NCBI GenBank assembly: GCA_035561515.1
Contig: DATMXP010000007.1
Span: forward strand, 310,001-374,000
Origin: Terriglobales bacterium
Lineage (GTDB): Bacteria > Acidobacteriota > Terriglobia > Terriglobales > Acidobacteriaceae
Direction of reading: 5' to 3'
Length of the DNA stretch: 64,000 bases
In this document: one piece after another, positions 8,618 to 16,562 of the stretch
Position numbering within the stretch: position 1 is the stretch's first letter
Layout of the letters: each line of letters begins with the position of its first letter
Notes under the pieces: generated by a model
Told to the model about the DNA's origin: nothing
Databases searched by the model: none
Seen by the model: only the letters and a program-made list of their open reading frames with translations
Position numbers and translations under genes: made by a program

Positions 8618-9112
8618 GTGAAATTACTCTTTTCTACGACCCTGCTGATTGGATTACTGGCGCCTTTCTCATACGCGCAACAACAAGCAAAACCACCCAC
8701 CCTGTTGGTTCACGCTGCACAGTGCCTCCTTACGAAAGACTTTGCCGCTCTTCCCAAAGCTAAAGCTCTAGATTTCGGCTTCGTGCTTGACACGAAATCT
8801 TACCCTGGTCAGAAGATGCTCTACGTCGTCAACTACACAGGCCCTGACCGCTCGAACGGCATGATCTTTACCCTGTTCCTTGAGCGGCGCCAAAGACGGC
8901 AGGTTTTCAACATTCAGAACAACGGGACGTTCGTGAGATCCAAGAAAGGCGTTGACTTCACTAATTCTCCGTTAGGTGGGATTTGGACACAGGAGCATCT
9001 CGTATCAGCCATTAAGCAAATTGAACAAGGGTCACGCTATACGATTCCTGTCAAGGATTTGCGCGCTCCAGCCGTCGAGATCGAGTGCGCGTCTTATGCG
9101 GACCGATCGTGA
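8618..9112 (+). CDS. Hypothetical secreted protein
   Basis: A 164-residue protein with a clean signal peptide (MKLLFSTTLLIGLLAPFSYA, likely cleavage after SYA). I do not recognise a family. The mature part is basic in the middle (LERRQRRQVF) and contains two cysteines, in AAQCLL and IECASY, which could form a disulphide after export. It has its own upstream region and no co-directional neighbour, so it is probably monocistronic. No function can be offered. Confidence 0.7.
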   Translation: MKLLFSTTLLIGLLAPFSYAQQQAKPPTLLVHAAQCLLTKDFAALPKAKALDFGFVLDTKSYPGQKMLYVVNYTGPDRSNGMIFTLFLERRQRRQVFNIQNNGTFVRSKKGVDFTNSPLGGIWTQEHLVSAIKQIEQGSRYTIPVKDLRAPAVEIECASYADRS

Positions 9113-9581
9113 GTCTGACCAGTCGGCAGCAGACAGCATTTATGGCTATTCGTCGGTTCCTGACATGAATTCTGGTTCTTGACTGTCATTCTTTCTCAGT
9201 GCCGTCCGGTCGTTTCCTGACAACAATTTTGGCTTCCGACAGAGTTGCCTGGCACCTGCTCGAAGTTGCTGACGGTGCACTCTCGACAGGTTCGGCCATT
9301 GCACAGGCGATCATGCGTAAAGACGCTTGGCTGGTACTGTGGCCAGCGAGTTTACTCCTCGCCGTTCTTCTCACATGTCGGAGGTGCGATCTTGGGATTT
9401 GTTTCGATGCGCGCGCCATGAGTAAATTGTCTGAAAAAGTATGCAAGTTCTTGCAGCAGGCCCAGCCTTAAGCGCCCCCCTTCGTTTAGGTCAAGTTCAA
9501 CATTTCATGAAGCTAATTCGAGTCTCCAGAGTGGACTCCTGAATGCTGCATCCATCCCACACTCTTCTACAAGGATGGCAA
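9113..9581. other. Intergenic region upstream of the PEP-CTERM gene
   Basis: A ~470-base gap. Open frames on both strands near 9186-9471 have no recognisable features, no convincing ribosome binding site and cross each other, so I do not call them. The PEP-CTERM promoter should lie at the right end; I did not find a good sigma-54 or sigma-70 match. Confidence 0.4.
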
Positions 9582-10145
9582 ATGGCACGTAAGACTGGGG
9601 TTTTGTGCAGTATTGTGTTCACTCTTCTTGTTTTGTTCGCTTCGAGTGGAGTGGCCCACGCAACGTCTGGGTTGGGGCAGACCTTTGTGGCACCCAATTC
9701 TAGCAATTACCTTCAGAGCGTCTACACCGGTAGTTTGTCAGGTGGGACCATCAGCGCACCGTACACGTTTTCCCTTTACGCGTTCGCGGGCAATACCTTG
9801 GTCGGCGCGCCGCTGTTTGAAGAATCGCTGAATGGACCCGTATCGTCTGGTCTTACGATCGATATCGGGGAGCAGTTGACGGCCGGGCAACAGTACGTCT
9901 TTCTCCTTTTGACTAGTGCTGGAAGTGTTGCCGCGGATGGGGACCAGCATATTGCAGATGGCAACCTCATTTCTTGCACTGGTACGAATTGTTTTGCGCC
10001 GCTCGGTAGTACAACTGATGTCCAAGGGTTTGCGCTGAACTTCTCGGATGCACCCAACTCCGTGCCAGAGCCGTCCACGATCGTGTTGCTTGGAAGTGGT
10101 GTTCTTGGATTCGCTGGAACGATCCGGCGCAAACTTCTTAGCTAA
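9582..10145 (+). CDS. PEP-CTERM sorting-domain protein
   Basis: A 187-residue exported protein. ATG 9582 has an AAGGA element at the right spacing and is followed directly by a signal peptide (MARKTGVLCSIVFTLLVLF and onward to AHA); an upstream ATG at 9543 is less likely. The mature part is rich in Ser, Gly and Thr. The C-terminus has the PEP-CTERM signal: VPEPST, a hydrophobic stretch and the basic tail RRK. Such proteins are processed by an exosortase and tied to exopolysaccharide systems. No exosortase or EPS genes are in this window. Confidence 0.9.
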   Translation: MARKTGVLCSIVFTLLVLFASSGVAHATSGLGQTFVAPNSSNYLQSVYTGSLSGGTISAPYTFSLYAFAGNTLVGAPLFEESLNGPVSSGLTIDIGEQLTAGQQYVFLLLTSAGSVAADGDQHIADGNLISCTGTNCFAPLGSTTDVQGFALNFSDAPNSVPEPSTIVLLGSGVLGFAGTIRRKLLS

Positions 10146-10166
10146 GAATTGAGCATGTGCTTAAAA

Positions 10167-10195
10167 AAGAGCCGCCCCAGTGGCGGCTCTTTCTG
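10167..10195 (+). terminator. Rho-independent terminator after the PEP-CTERM gene
   Basis: AAGAGCCGCC and GGCGGCTCTT form a ten-base perfect stem with a short CCAG-type loop, flanked by A-rich and T-rich tracts, so it can act in both directions. It lies between convergent genes. Confidence 0.88.
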
Positions 10196-10247
10196 TCTGC
10201 GTCACACCGTGCGAAAGACGTCAGACTTCATCGCGGACGGCGCCAAT

Positions 10248-10727
10248 TTACTCGACTTCTGACACCGGCCGAAGTGCTGCGCTTTTGACCTTCGTCGAAT
10301 GCAGCAAGGCGAGCTTCCAGGTGTTCCCCGACCGGCGCAGGATCGCACTTTCCAGGTATTTCCGGCTACGCGAGCCATTCTTTTTCTCGGTCGAGTCTGA
10401 TTTCAGGAAGTAAACGGCGTAGGCTGTGTCACCATGAATCTTGACGGTCCGGAAGTCGAACTCGTCCGTCCGCTTGTACTCGATGTCCGCGGACGGCATC
10501 AACGCGATATCGCCGTCGATATCGAGCAATGCACCGTCCTCCAGCAGCAGATAGTCGTCGGTCAGCATCGTCCGGTACTTCTGCTTGTCGAGATCGCTGA
10601 ACGCGTCGTACGCGCTCCGAATGACCTGCTTGATGGCTTCGGTCTGGTCTGCGGCATTGGCCAGTGGAACCACGGCAGCCCCAAGCACAATCGCTGCGGA
10701 TCCCTTCAGAACCTCGCGTCGTTTCAC
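10248..10727 (-). CDS. Exported SnoaL/DUF4440-like (NTF2-fold) protein
   Basis: I chose the GTG at 10727 because a CAGGAGA element sits seven bases upstream and the protein then opens with a Tat-like signal (KRREVLKGSAA, hydrophobic stretch, cleavage near ANA). The mature ~130 residues have the DUF4440/SnoaL pattern: an N-terminal helix (IKQVIRSAYDAFSDLDKQKY), a DDYLLLEDG strand and a final GNTWKLALLHST strand. NTF2-fold proteins of this type bind small ligands or act as minor enzymes, and no specific role is evident. It is convergent with the PEP-CTERM gene across a terminator. Confidence 0.8.
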   Translation of the reverse strand: MKRREVLKGSAAIVLGAAVVPLANAADQTEAIKQVIRSAYDAFSDLDKQKYRTMLTDDYLLLEDGALLDIDGDIALMPSADIEYKRTDEFDFRTVKIHGDTAYAVYFLKSDSTEKKNGSRSRKYLESAILRRSGNTWKLALLHSTKVKSAALRPVSEVE

Positions 10728-10771
10728 GGTTGATCTCCTGTGGGCACGCAAGTATAGCGGGTCGAAGCCGG

Positions 10772-10972
10772 TTATTTTGCGTCCTGGAGGATCACGAAGT
10801 CGCTTTTCGGGCGTTCCTGCTCCCACTCAGCCCAATCTTCGCCAAAGAGTTCGATTGGGTGCTGAGTTCGAATAGTGCCATTGCCGCAGCGGAGCGAATC
10901 GGCCGGGCAGTACAGATCGCATCCCCAGCAGATGCGTTCAGGGTTCTTAGGATGTAACGGAATCTTGGCCAT
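10772..10972 (-). CDS. DUF3079 domain protein
   Basis: A 66-residue cysteine-containing protein with the family hallmark PERICWGCDLYCPADSLRC, four cysteines that could bind a metal, and the following RTQHPIELFGEDW. The length is typical for DUF3079, which has no known function. It lies 44 bases upstream of the SnoaL-like gene on the same strand, so the two may be one transcript. Confidence 0.88.
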   Translation of the reverse strand: MAKIPLHPKNPERICWGCDLYCPADSLRCGNGTIRTQHPIELFGEDWAEWEQERPKSDFVILQDAK

Positions 10973-11092
10973 ACTTCAAGTATCGCTTTAAGCGAAGGTG
11001 GTCCTTACCTCTCGATATGTACCTACTGTAGGCCTGTTTGGCGGGTATGGATGTGTCAAAAGTCACACGTGAGTTCAATAAATACCCGATGT

Positions 11093-11824
11093 CTACTCAA
11101 CCGCGAAGACCGCGTGCACGGTGGCCGTTTCCTTGATCTTCACGGGGAAAAGTTGAAGCATGGGAACTACTACAGCGCTCGAGACGGCCGCGGTATTCAG
11201 GCTGAAGTTTCGTCCTGCATACCGAAGCACATCGGGAGCCCTATTATTCGCGTATACGAGCTCTCCGAGCTTAGTTCCCAGACCCTTCGCCATCTGATCG
11301 GCAATCCGGCGGGCTTTAGCCAACGCGGCAGCGCCTGCCTCAGCCTGGAGTGCTGCGTGATCAGAAAGCTCCCAGTCGACGTCCTTAATCCGATTCGCGC
11401 CCGACTTCATCACCAAGTCCACGAGTTTTTGTGCCTCCGAAGCCGGTAACTTAACTTTCCATGACTGCTCCGCTTCAAAGACTTGAGTTTTCCGTTGCTC
11501 CTGAGTCCATTTCTCTTTGTCGTCTTCCTCAATACGGCGCACGAGGATGTTTTCTGTCTCAATTGCTTCCTTTGGGATGCCACTATCGAGCATGGCCTTG
11601 AGCACACGTTCCGATGCACGAATATTGTTCTCGTACGCCTCCTTGCTGGTGGCACCGTAGTTCTCGAAAGCGAACGTGACGGTGGCCATGTCCGGTTCGG
11701 CTGTGGCGGAAGCGTCGGCGGTGACGGTGATGGTTTTATTGGCACGGCTAACCTGAACTTCTTGGGCGGAGAGATTGATTGCTGATGCGACAACAAGGAG
11801 TATAGCCAGCTTTAAGTAACGCAT
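11093..11824 (-). CDS. SIMPL-domain (DUF541) periplasmic protein
   Basis: 243 residues with a signal peptide (residues 1-20, cleavage near LSA). It is followed by the SIMPL/DUF541 domain: ITVTADASATAEPDMATV at the start and LEKARRIADQMAKGLG-like KARRIADQMAKGLG later. Family members such as YggE/BP26 are periplasmic or outer-membrane associated and linked to stress; the biochemical role is unclear. It appears monocistronic and divergent from the rhodanese gene. Confidence 0.9.
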   Translation of the reverse strand: MRYLKLAILLVVASAINLSAQEVQVSRANKTITVTADASATAEPDMATVTFAFENYGATSKEAYENNIRASERVLKAMLDSGIPKEAIETENILVRRIEEDDKEKWTQEQRKTQVFEAEQSWKVKLPASEAQKLVDLVMKSGANRIKDVDWELSDHAALQAEAGAAALAKARRIADQMAKGLGTKLGELVYANNRAPDVLRYAGRNFSLNTAAVSSAVVVPMLQLFPVKIKETATVHAVFAVE

Positions 11825-11963
11825 GAGTTCCCTTTCGACCCAGGATGGCGCTGTTGTACACCACTGGTCCGCTGGCGTAAAGTGCCGGGTTCACACCGTT
11901 TTCCGCCACGTGCGCCGCTCCAGTACAATTCCCTGCTGACCAATTCTTAGGGAGGACTGCCCG

Positions 11964-12338
11964 ATGGCGCATAATCATCCGCCGAAATTTCTGGCGATTG
12001 TGGACGACGCGAAGAAACGAGTGCGCGAGTGCACCGTGGACGATGTGAAGAAGAAGCTGGAAGCTGGCGAGAAGTTCGTACTGGTGGATGTCCGCGAGGA
12101 CAACGAGTGGGCGGCCGACCATCTGCCCGGCGCGGTTCACCTTGGCAAAGGCGTGATCGAACGCGATATCGAGAAGGCTATTCCTGATACGGCTACGCCG
12201 ATGGTCCTCTATTGCGGAGGCGGCTTCCGTTCTGCGCTTGCCGCCGACAACCTCCAGAAGATGGGCTATACCAACGTGATCTCCATGGACGGCGGCATCC
12301 GCGAGTGGCGGGAAAAGGGCTACAAACTCGAGAAGTAG
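11964..12338 (+). CDS. Rhodanese-like domain protein
   Basis: A single-domain rhodanese of 124 residues. The active-site loop has the cysteine in LYCGGGFRS (six-residue loop), and CH2A-like FVLVDVREDNEW and ISMDGGIREW motifs are present. Rhodaneses move sulfur via a cysteine persulfide. The start has a GGGAGGA element 9-15 bases upstream. There is no signal peptide, so it is cytosolic. It lies just upstream of a toxin-antitoxin pair that has its own promoter beginning at the rhodanese stop codon. Confidence 0.93.
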   Translation: MAHNHPPKFLAIVDDAKKRVRECTVDDVKKKLEAGEKFVLVDVREDNEWAADHLPGAVHLGKGVIERDIEKAIPDTATPMVLYCGGGFRSALAADNLQKMGYTNVISMDGGIREWREKGYKLEK

Positions 12339-12339
12339 A

Positions 12340-12368
12340 TTGACTTAGCTAAGTCTAGCTAAGATAAT
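12340..12368 (+). promoter_or_regulatory. Toxin-antitoxin promoter with tandem operator
   Basis: TTGACT (12340-12345), a 17-base spacer and GATAAT (12363-12368) give a near-consensus sigma-70 promoter. The spacer is filled by two ten-base repeats, CTTAGCTAAG (a perfect palindrome, 12344-12353) and TCTAGCTAAG (12354-12363). They are one helical turn apart, as expected for autorepression by the antitoxin. The predicted transcription start coincides with the antitoxin ATG, so the message may be leaderless. Confidence 0.8.
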
Positions 12369-12374
12369 ATCTCC

Positions 12375-12605
12375 ATGTATACAGTGCACCAAACCAAGAC
12401 GAACTTGTCAAAGATCCTCCGGGAGGTTACTGAGCAACGCAAAGAGGTCGTCATTGCTCGTGGCAATGAGCCGATTGCGAAGATCGTCCCCATCGATAAG
12501 AAGGTTCAGCGCAAGGTCGGGACAATGAAGGGCAAGTTGGTGGTGGAGGACTCGTTCTTCGCTCCCTTATCGGATGAGGAACTGAAGGATTGGGGCATCG
12601 AGTGA
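12375..12605 (+). CDS. Phd/YefM-family antitoxin
   Basis: A 76-residue antitoxin. The N-terminal Phd/YefM DNA-binding fold is visible in TVHQTKTNLSKILREV and the VVIARGNEPIAKIVPI strand region. The C-terminal ~30 residues (SFFAPLSDEELKDWGIE) are the usual toxin-wrapping tail of VapB-like partners of PIN toxins. It should bind the operator just upstream and neutralise the toxin encoded next. No ribosome binding site is present upstream of the ATG, in line with a leaderless message. The stop overlaps the toxin start. Confidence 0.92.
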   Translation: MYTVHQTKTNLSKILREVTEQRKEVVIARGNEPIAKIVPIDKKVQRKVGTMKGKLVVEDSFFAPLSDEELKDWGIE

Positions 12606-13078
12606 TTCTTCTCGATACTCATGTGCTTGTCTGGTTTCTGAACGGCGACCCGCGACTTCCTGATGCGGTCAAGACAATCATTTTGGATGAACCACAGGTG
12701 TACGTATCTGATGTATCGTTCTGGGAAATCGGCATCAAGGCGCGCCTGCCGAAACGTGGTTCTGCTTTCCTGCTTAAAGGGCGTCCTATCGAAACCGAAG
12801 AAGACGTGAGGAAGATCGTCAACGAATGTGGCGTACAGGGCTTCCTCACCTTGCCCATCACAACTGAAGCAATCCTCCTTGCTCCCTTTTTAGGAGGCGA
12901 GCACAAGGACCCGTTTGACCGAATGCTGGCCGCTCAGTCGCTTGTGCCAAGTTTCATGACGCTCGTCAGTGCGGACAAAGTATTCGATACGCTCAGTCCG
13001 AATCTCAATCGGTACTGGCCAGGCGAAAGCGGAGACGATGCTGCCAAGCGGAAGAAGCCCAGTAAACGGGCTACCTAG
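12602..13078 (+). CDS. PIN-domain toxin, VapC-like
   Basis: A PIN-domain endoribonuclease of about 158 residues. I chose the GTG at 12602, which overlaps the antitoxin stop in a GTGA arrangement; an upstream ATG at 12590 is in frame. PIN acidic residues are visible in LLDTHVLVWF, in FWEIGIK and in KDPFDRMLAAQ. The family cleaves RNA, often tRNA or rRNA. The C-terminal ~25 residues are a hydrophilic lysine-rich tail (AAKRKKPSKRAT) beyond the usual domain end. Confidence 0.92.
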   Translation: MILLDTHVLVWFLNGDPRLPDAVKTIILDEPQVYVSDVSFWEIGIKARLPKRGSAFLLKGRPIETEEDVRKIVNECGVQGFLTLPITTEAILLAPFLGGEHKDPFDRMLAAQSLVPSFMTLVSADKVFDTLSPNLNRYWPGESGDDAAKRKKPSKRAT

Positions 13079-13083
13079 TCGCG

Positions 13084-13506
13084 CTACCTGCTCGGCATCT
13101 TCTCCAGCCGCATATAAGTCACCTGAGCAACTGCCACTTCCCTTCCATTTCTGTCGCGCATCGTGACGTTGATCGGCACCAGCGTGCGTCCGAATTTTAT
13201 GATCTTGGCTTCCGCCGTAACCTCCGTCAGGCACGGTGCCAGGAAGCGGATGTTCATGTCGGTCGTGGTCATCACCGCATCCGGACCGGTCATAGTCAGC
13301 ACGGCGACACAGGCCGTGGTATCGGCCAGGGTCATGAGGAGGCCGCCGTGGAGAGAATCGTAGATGCCGTGGAGGTTGGTACGGTTCGGCATGGAAATGG
13401 TCGCTTCGCCCGCGCCCAGCGACTGAATGGTCATCTCCAGGCTGCTGGAGATTGGAATGGTGTGGAACTTCTGTCGGACGGCTTCGGCGGCTGCGGAGTC
13501 GAGCAT
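13084..13506 (-). CDS. PaaI-type hot-dog thioesterase
   Basis: A hot-dog fold acyl-CoA thioesterase. The HGGLLMTLADTTACVA segment is the hot-dog helix with the family motif HGG..(A/S)D, and NIRFLAPC and VPINVTMRDRNGREVAVAQVTY are the closing strands. I prefer the ATG at 13506; the frame is open to 13554 but that extension covers a GGACAAAATGTCC palindrome (13539-13551) and has no good ribosome site. The acyl substrate is unknown. It is convergent with the PIN toxin. Confidence 0.88.
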   Translation of the reverse strand: MLDSAAAEAVRQKFHTIPISSSLEMTIQSLGAGEATISMPNRTNLHGIYDSLHGGLLMTLADTTACVAVLTMTGPDAVMTTTDMNIRFLAPCLTEVTAEAKIIKFGRTLVPINVTMRDRNGREVAVAQVTYMRLEKMPSR

Positions 13507-13732
13507 TGGCATCATTCCCAATTTAGCACTCGTGAATAGGACAAAATGTCCCATCCATGGGCGAGTAGGACAGTCTGGCCCAATGCGCCCATTCCTTCGA
13601 CAGGCACACCCAATCTTTTCAGCAACTTACAGTCAAACGAGTTTGGACACTCTCCTGCATTAAGAAGGTCACCGTTGCTGTGCGTACTCCGACGGCGGGC
13701 AGGTTTTTGAGCACAGCAGGCAGGAGAAACAG

Positions 13733-15631
13733 ATGCTGACAGGGGTTGGGCAGGTCAAACATAGCGCGACATGGGGCGGCGCGAAGACGGGTCCCTCGCC
13801 GGCGGATAAACGCAATGGCGAGAACCAAGCTTCCCGCAAACGCTCCAATGCGAAACGAGCCGCGCAGTTCGTGCTCTGCTTCGGATTGGTGCTGATGTTC
13901 TGCGTAAGCGCTTCGGCAAAAAAGTGGGAAAAGAAAGTATCGCCGGAGCTCTACCAGATGATCCTTACTGGCGACAAAGGCCAGACCGTCGACGTGATCG
14001 TCCAGTACAAAAGGAACGTACGCAGGAACGACCGCGACGAAGTCAGGAAACGTCATGGCCGGGTCAAGCGCGAATTCGGCAGCATCAAGGGCATGCACGT
14101 CACACTGCCTTTGAAGGAAGTCGACAACCTCGCTGAGGACAAGGACGTGCGCTACGTGACGCTCAATCGAGCCGTCACCATGAACATGGACTCCACCACC
14201 TACGCCGTGGCGGCCGACCTCGCATGGTCGTACGGTTATGACGGAAGCGGCGTCGGTATCGCGATCATCGACAGTGGCGTTACGCCTCATCGCGATCTGA
14301 ATATCGGTCCTTCAAACCAGTCGAGAATCGTATACAGCGAAAGCTTCGTGCCTGGCGATGCGAGCACCTACGACGCCTACGGTCACGGCAGTCACGTGGC
14401 CGGCACGGCCGCAGGAAACGGCTTCAGCTCACGCTACGGTTATACGTACCAGTTCGACGGCGTGGCGAGGGACGCGAACATCATCAATCTGCGCGTTCTG
14501 GATGGAAACGGAGCTGGCTCCGACTCGGCGGTGATTGCGGCCATCGATCGTGCGATCGCACTGAAGAACCTCTACAACATCCGCGTGATGAACCTTTCGT
14601 TGGGCCGCAAGGTGTACGAGAGCTTCGCGCTGGATCCGCTGTGCCTTGCGGTTGAGAAGGCCTGGCAGGCTGGCATCGTCGTAGTGGTAGCAGCCGGCAA
14701 CAACGGCCGCGACAACACCTACGGCACCAACGGCTACGGCATGATCGGCTCGCCCGGCAACGACCCCTACGTGATCACCGTCGGCGCCATCGACACGCAG
14801 TCCACCTTCACCACCGGCGACGACAAGATTGCTACCTACAGTTCCAAGGGCCCCACGATGGTCGATCACATCGTGAAGCCAGACATCGTCGCTCCCGGCA
14901 ATAAAGTCGTGTCGCTGCGTACCGCCAACAGCAAGCTGTCCAACGACAACCCCACCGCATGGGTCACATGCCTGGGTTGCTCGGCGGACGGAGCGAAGTA
15001 CATCAAGCTAAGCGGCACCAGCATGGCGACCCCAGTGGTCTCAGGCGCCGTTGCCATGATGCTGCAGAAGAACCCGTCGCTGACACCGGACATGGTGAAG
15101 GCGCGGTTGATGAAGACCGCGAAGAAGACGCTGCCGATGTACAGCACGGGAGTAAACAGCCTCGGCCAGACCTTCGAGACCCAGTACGACGTCTTCACAT
15201 ACGGCGCCGGCTATCTGAACATCGCGGCAGCTCTTAACAATACGGATATTTCCTCCGGCGTGGCGCTTTCTCCACGCGCGGTTTATGACTCACTCACCGG
15301 AAAGGTGACCCTCGATACTTCCAATTGGACTTCGCAGGTATTGGATAAATCCGTCCTTTGGGGCGGCTCAGTGCTGTGGGGAGAATCGGTCCTCTGGGGC
15401 GACTCCGTTCTCTGGGGTGACTCAGTGCTGTGGGGCGACTCGGTCCTTTGGGGAGATTCCGTCCTCTGGGGCGACAGTGTGGTATGGGGTAACAGCAACA
15501 CCGCAGGTTTCAGTGTTCTTTGGGGAGACAGCGTGGTCTGGGGCAGCCGTGACGCAGCCAGCATCGCCTTCAGTGAAGGCCAAGGTGGCGACTGCACGAT
15601 CGGCGAAACCGGAGCGGTTGTCTGCCAGTAG
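13733..15631 (+). CDS. S8 family serine protease (subtilase) with C-terminal SVLWGD hexad repeats
   Basis: A 632-residue exported subtilase. AGGAG sits seven bases before the ATG. The signal peptide has an unusually long charged N-region (~42 residues) before the hydrophobic core, with cleavage near SASA. An inhibitor-I9-like propeptide covers roughly residues 70-140. The catalytic triad is D180 (IIDSGV), H218 (GHGSHVAG) and S430 (GTSMATP). After residue ~540 come ten hexads of SVLWGD type, then a polar tail with two cysteines (CTIGETGAVVC). The repeats are typical of acidobacterial subtilases, and their role is unknown. The membrane protein gene 32 bases downstream is probably co-transcribed. 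Confidence 0.95.
   Translation: MLTGVGQVKHSATWGGAKTGPSPADKRNGENQASRKRSNAKRAAQFVLCFGLVLMFCVSASAKKWEKKVSPELYQMILTGDKGQTVDVIVQYKRNVRRNDRDEVRKRHGRVKREFGSIKGMHVTLPLKEVDNLAEDKDVRYVTLNRAVTMNMDSTTYAVAADLAWSYGYDGSGVGIAIIDSGVTPHRDLNIGPSNQSRIVYSESFVPGDASTYDAYGHGSHVAGTAAGNGFSSRYGYTYQFDGVARDANIINLRVLDGNGAGSDSAVIAAIDRAIALKNLYNIRVMNLSLGRKVYESFALDPLCLAVEKAWQAGIVVVVAAGNNGRDNTYGTNGYGMIGSPGNDPYVITVGAIDTQSTFTTGDDKIATYSSKGPTMVDHIVKPDIVAPGNKVVSLRTANSKLSNDNPTAWVTCLGCSADGAKYIKLSGTSMATPVVSGAVAMMLQKNPSLTPDMVKARLMKTAKKTLPMYSTGVNSLGQTFETQYDVFTYGAGYLNIAAALNNTDISSGVALSPRAVYDSLTGKVTLDTSNWTSQVLDKSVLWGGSVLWGESVLWGDSVLWGDSVLWGDSVLWGDSVLWGDSVVWGNSNTAGFSVLWGDSVVWGSRDAASIAFSEGQGGDCTIGETGAVVCQ
15350..15547 (+). repeat. 18-bp tandem repeat encoding SVLWGD hexads
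   Basis: Eight contiguous 18-base units (15350-15493) encode S-V-(L/V)-W-G-(G/E/D/N). One six-codon interruption (SNTAGF, 15494-15511) precedes two further units (15512-15547). Serine, valine, leucine, glycine and aspartate codons differ from unit to unit, so the repeat is conserved at the protein rather than the DNA level. Confidence 0.95.
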
Positions 15632-15663
15632 ACAGGAAGCAGGAACAAGCGAGAGAGATAACC

Positions 15664-16392
15664 ATGAAACGCACACCACAATCCGCAAAGATGTTCGTCG
15701 GCCTGGTGGCACTCTGCGCGCTTGCCTTTTTGGGCAGCAGCATGATGCGTTGGGAATCCTCGGATCTGGTTCGCTTTGGCTGCTTCGTGCTGGTCTCGAT
15801 GGCAGCCTCGCGGATGAAGGTTTCCCTGCCCGGTTTGAATGGAAACATGTCGGTGAACGTGCCCTTCATGCTGCTCGCGGCCTTGGAACTCAGCCTGGCT
15901 GAGGCCCTGATCGTCGCGCTGGTTTCCACCTTGGTGCAGTGCCTGCCCAAGGGTGGAAAGCGCATGTCGGCCGTTCAGTTCATCTTCAACATTTCTCTGA
16001 TCGTGAATGCGGTCGGATTTGCTCACATCGTGGCCCGGCAGGCGGCAACATTCGGCACTATGCCGGAGAAGTCGCTGATCCTGGTTCTGGCTGGCTTCAC
16101 CTTCTTCTTCGCCAATACGGCTCCGGTGGCCATCGTTATGGGCCTCGCCGAAGACGTGAATGTGTTTGCCACCTGGAAAGAAATCGCGCTGCTGACGTTC
16201 CCATTCTTTGTCCTTAGCGCCGGGGTTGTCTCGATTGCGGCCACTGCCGAGCCCTTTGTCGGCTGGCAGATCCCGCTCGCGATCTTCCCGGTGATGGTTG
16301 TAGTTTTCGCTTCGTACCGGCGCTACTTCGCGCAGGCACGAAAGCTCGAAGTTGTGCCGCAGCGTCATAGCTCCTCTGCGGCAGCCGACTAA
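15664..16392 (+). CDS. Integral membrane protein resembling a stand-alone sensor membrane domain
   Basis: A 242-residue protein with seven or so hydrophobic segments and a short cytosolic tail. The central LPGLNGNMSVNVPFMLLAALELSLAEALIVALV region resembles, from memory, the N-terminal membrane domain that precedes GGDEF or HD-GYP modules in acidobacterial signalling proteins. Here no output domain follows; the frame ends in a polar tail. It lies 32 bases after the subtilase gene and ends at a strong terminator, so the two form a two-gene unit. The similarity is a recollection, not a computed match. Confidence 0.7.
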   Translation: MKRTPQSAKMFVGLVALCALAFLGSSMMRWESSDLVRFGCFVLVSMAASRMKVSLPGLNGNMSVNVPFMLLAALELSLAEALIVALVSTLVQCLPKGGKRMSAVQFIFNISLIVNAVGFAHIVARQAATFGTMPEKSLILVLAGFTFFFANTAPVAIVMGLAEDVNVFATWKEIALLTFPFFVLSAGVVSIAATAEPFVGWQIPLAIFPVMVVVFASYRRYFAQARKLEVVPQRHSSSAAAD

Positions 16393-16416
16393 CTGGTCGG
16401 CAAGCATCTCTCTCCA

Positions 16417-16447
16417 GGCCGGGCAAGATCGCCCGGCCCCCTTTTTT
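16417..16447 (+). terminator. Rho-independent terminator after the subtilase operon
   Basis: GGCCGGGC and GCCCGGCC form an eight-base GC stem around a six-base loop and are followed by CCCTTTTTT. Confidence 0.92.
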
Positions 16448-16562
16448 CTCCGGAAGTGATTCGAAATGTCCCGTATTGCTTCTTCCCACCCCTGTTACAT
16501 CTTCGCGCATCGTATGACGAAGGACTAAGTGTCCGTCCTTAGGTTCAGTTCGGAGGAATTCA

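Noticed and set aside
9186..9471. Short open frames on both strands between the secreted protein and the PEP-CTERM gene
   Set aside because: They overlap each other, have no good ribosome site and no recognisable domain.
9250..9540. Sigma-54 promoter for the PEP-CTERM gene
   Set aside because: A TGGCAC occurs at about 9250, but the matching TTGC element is ten instead of five bases away, so the -24/-12 pattern fails.
15350..15547. CRISPR-like or satellite DNA repeat
   Set aside because: The 18-base units are contiguous, in frame and synonymous-codon-diverged, so they are protein repeats within the subtilase and not a CRISPR array.
15283..16407. 374-codon open frame on the minus strand across the hexad repeat and the membrane gene
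   Set aside because: It translates the antisense of the SVLWGD repeat into Pro/Thr/Ser-rich repeats (SPQRTE) and opposes two better-supported genes.
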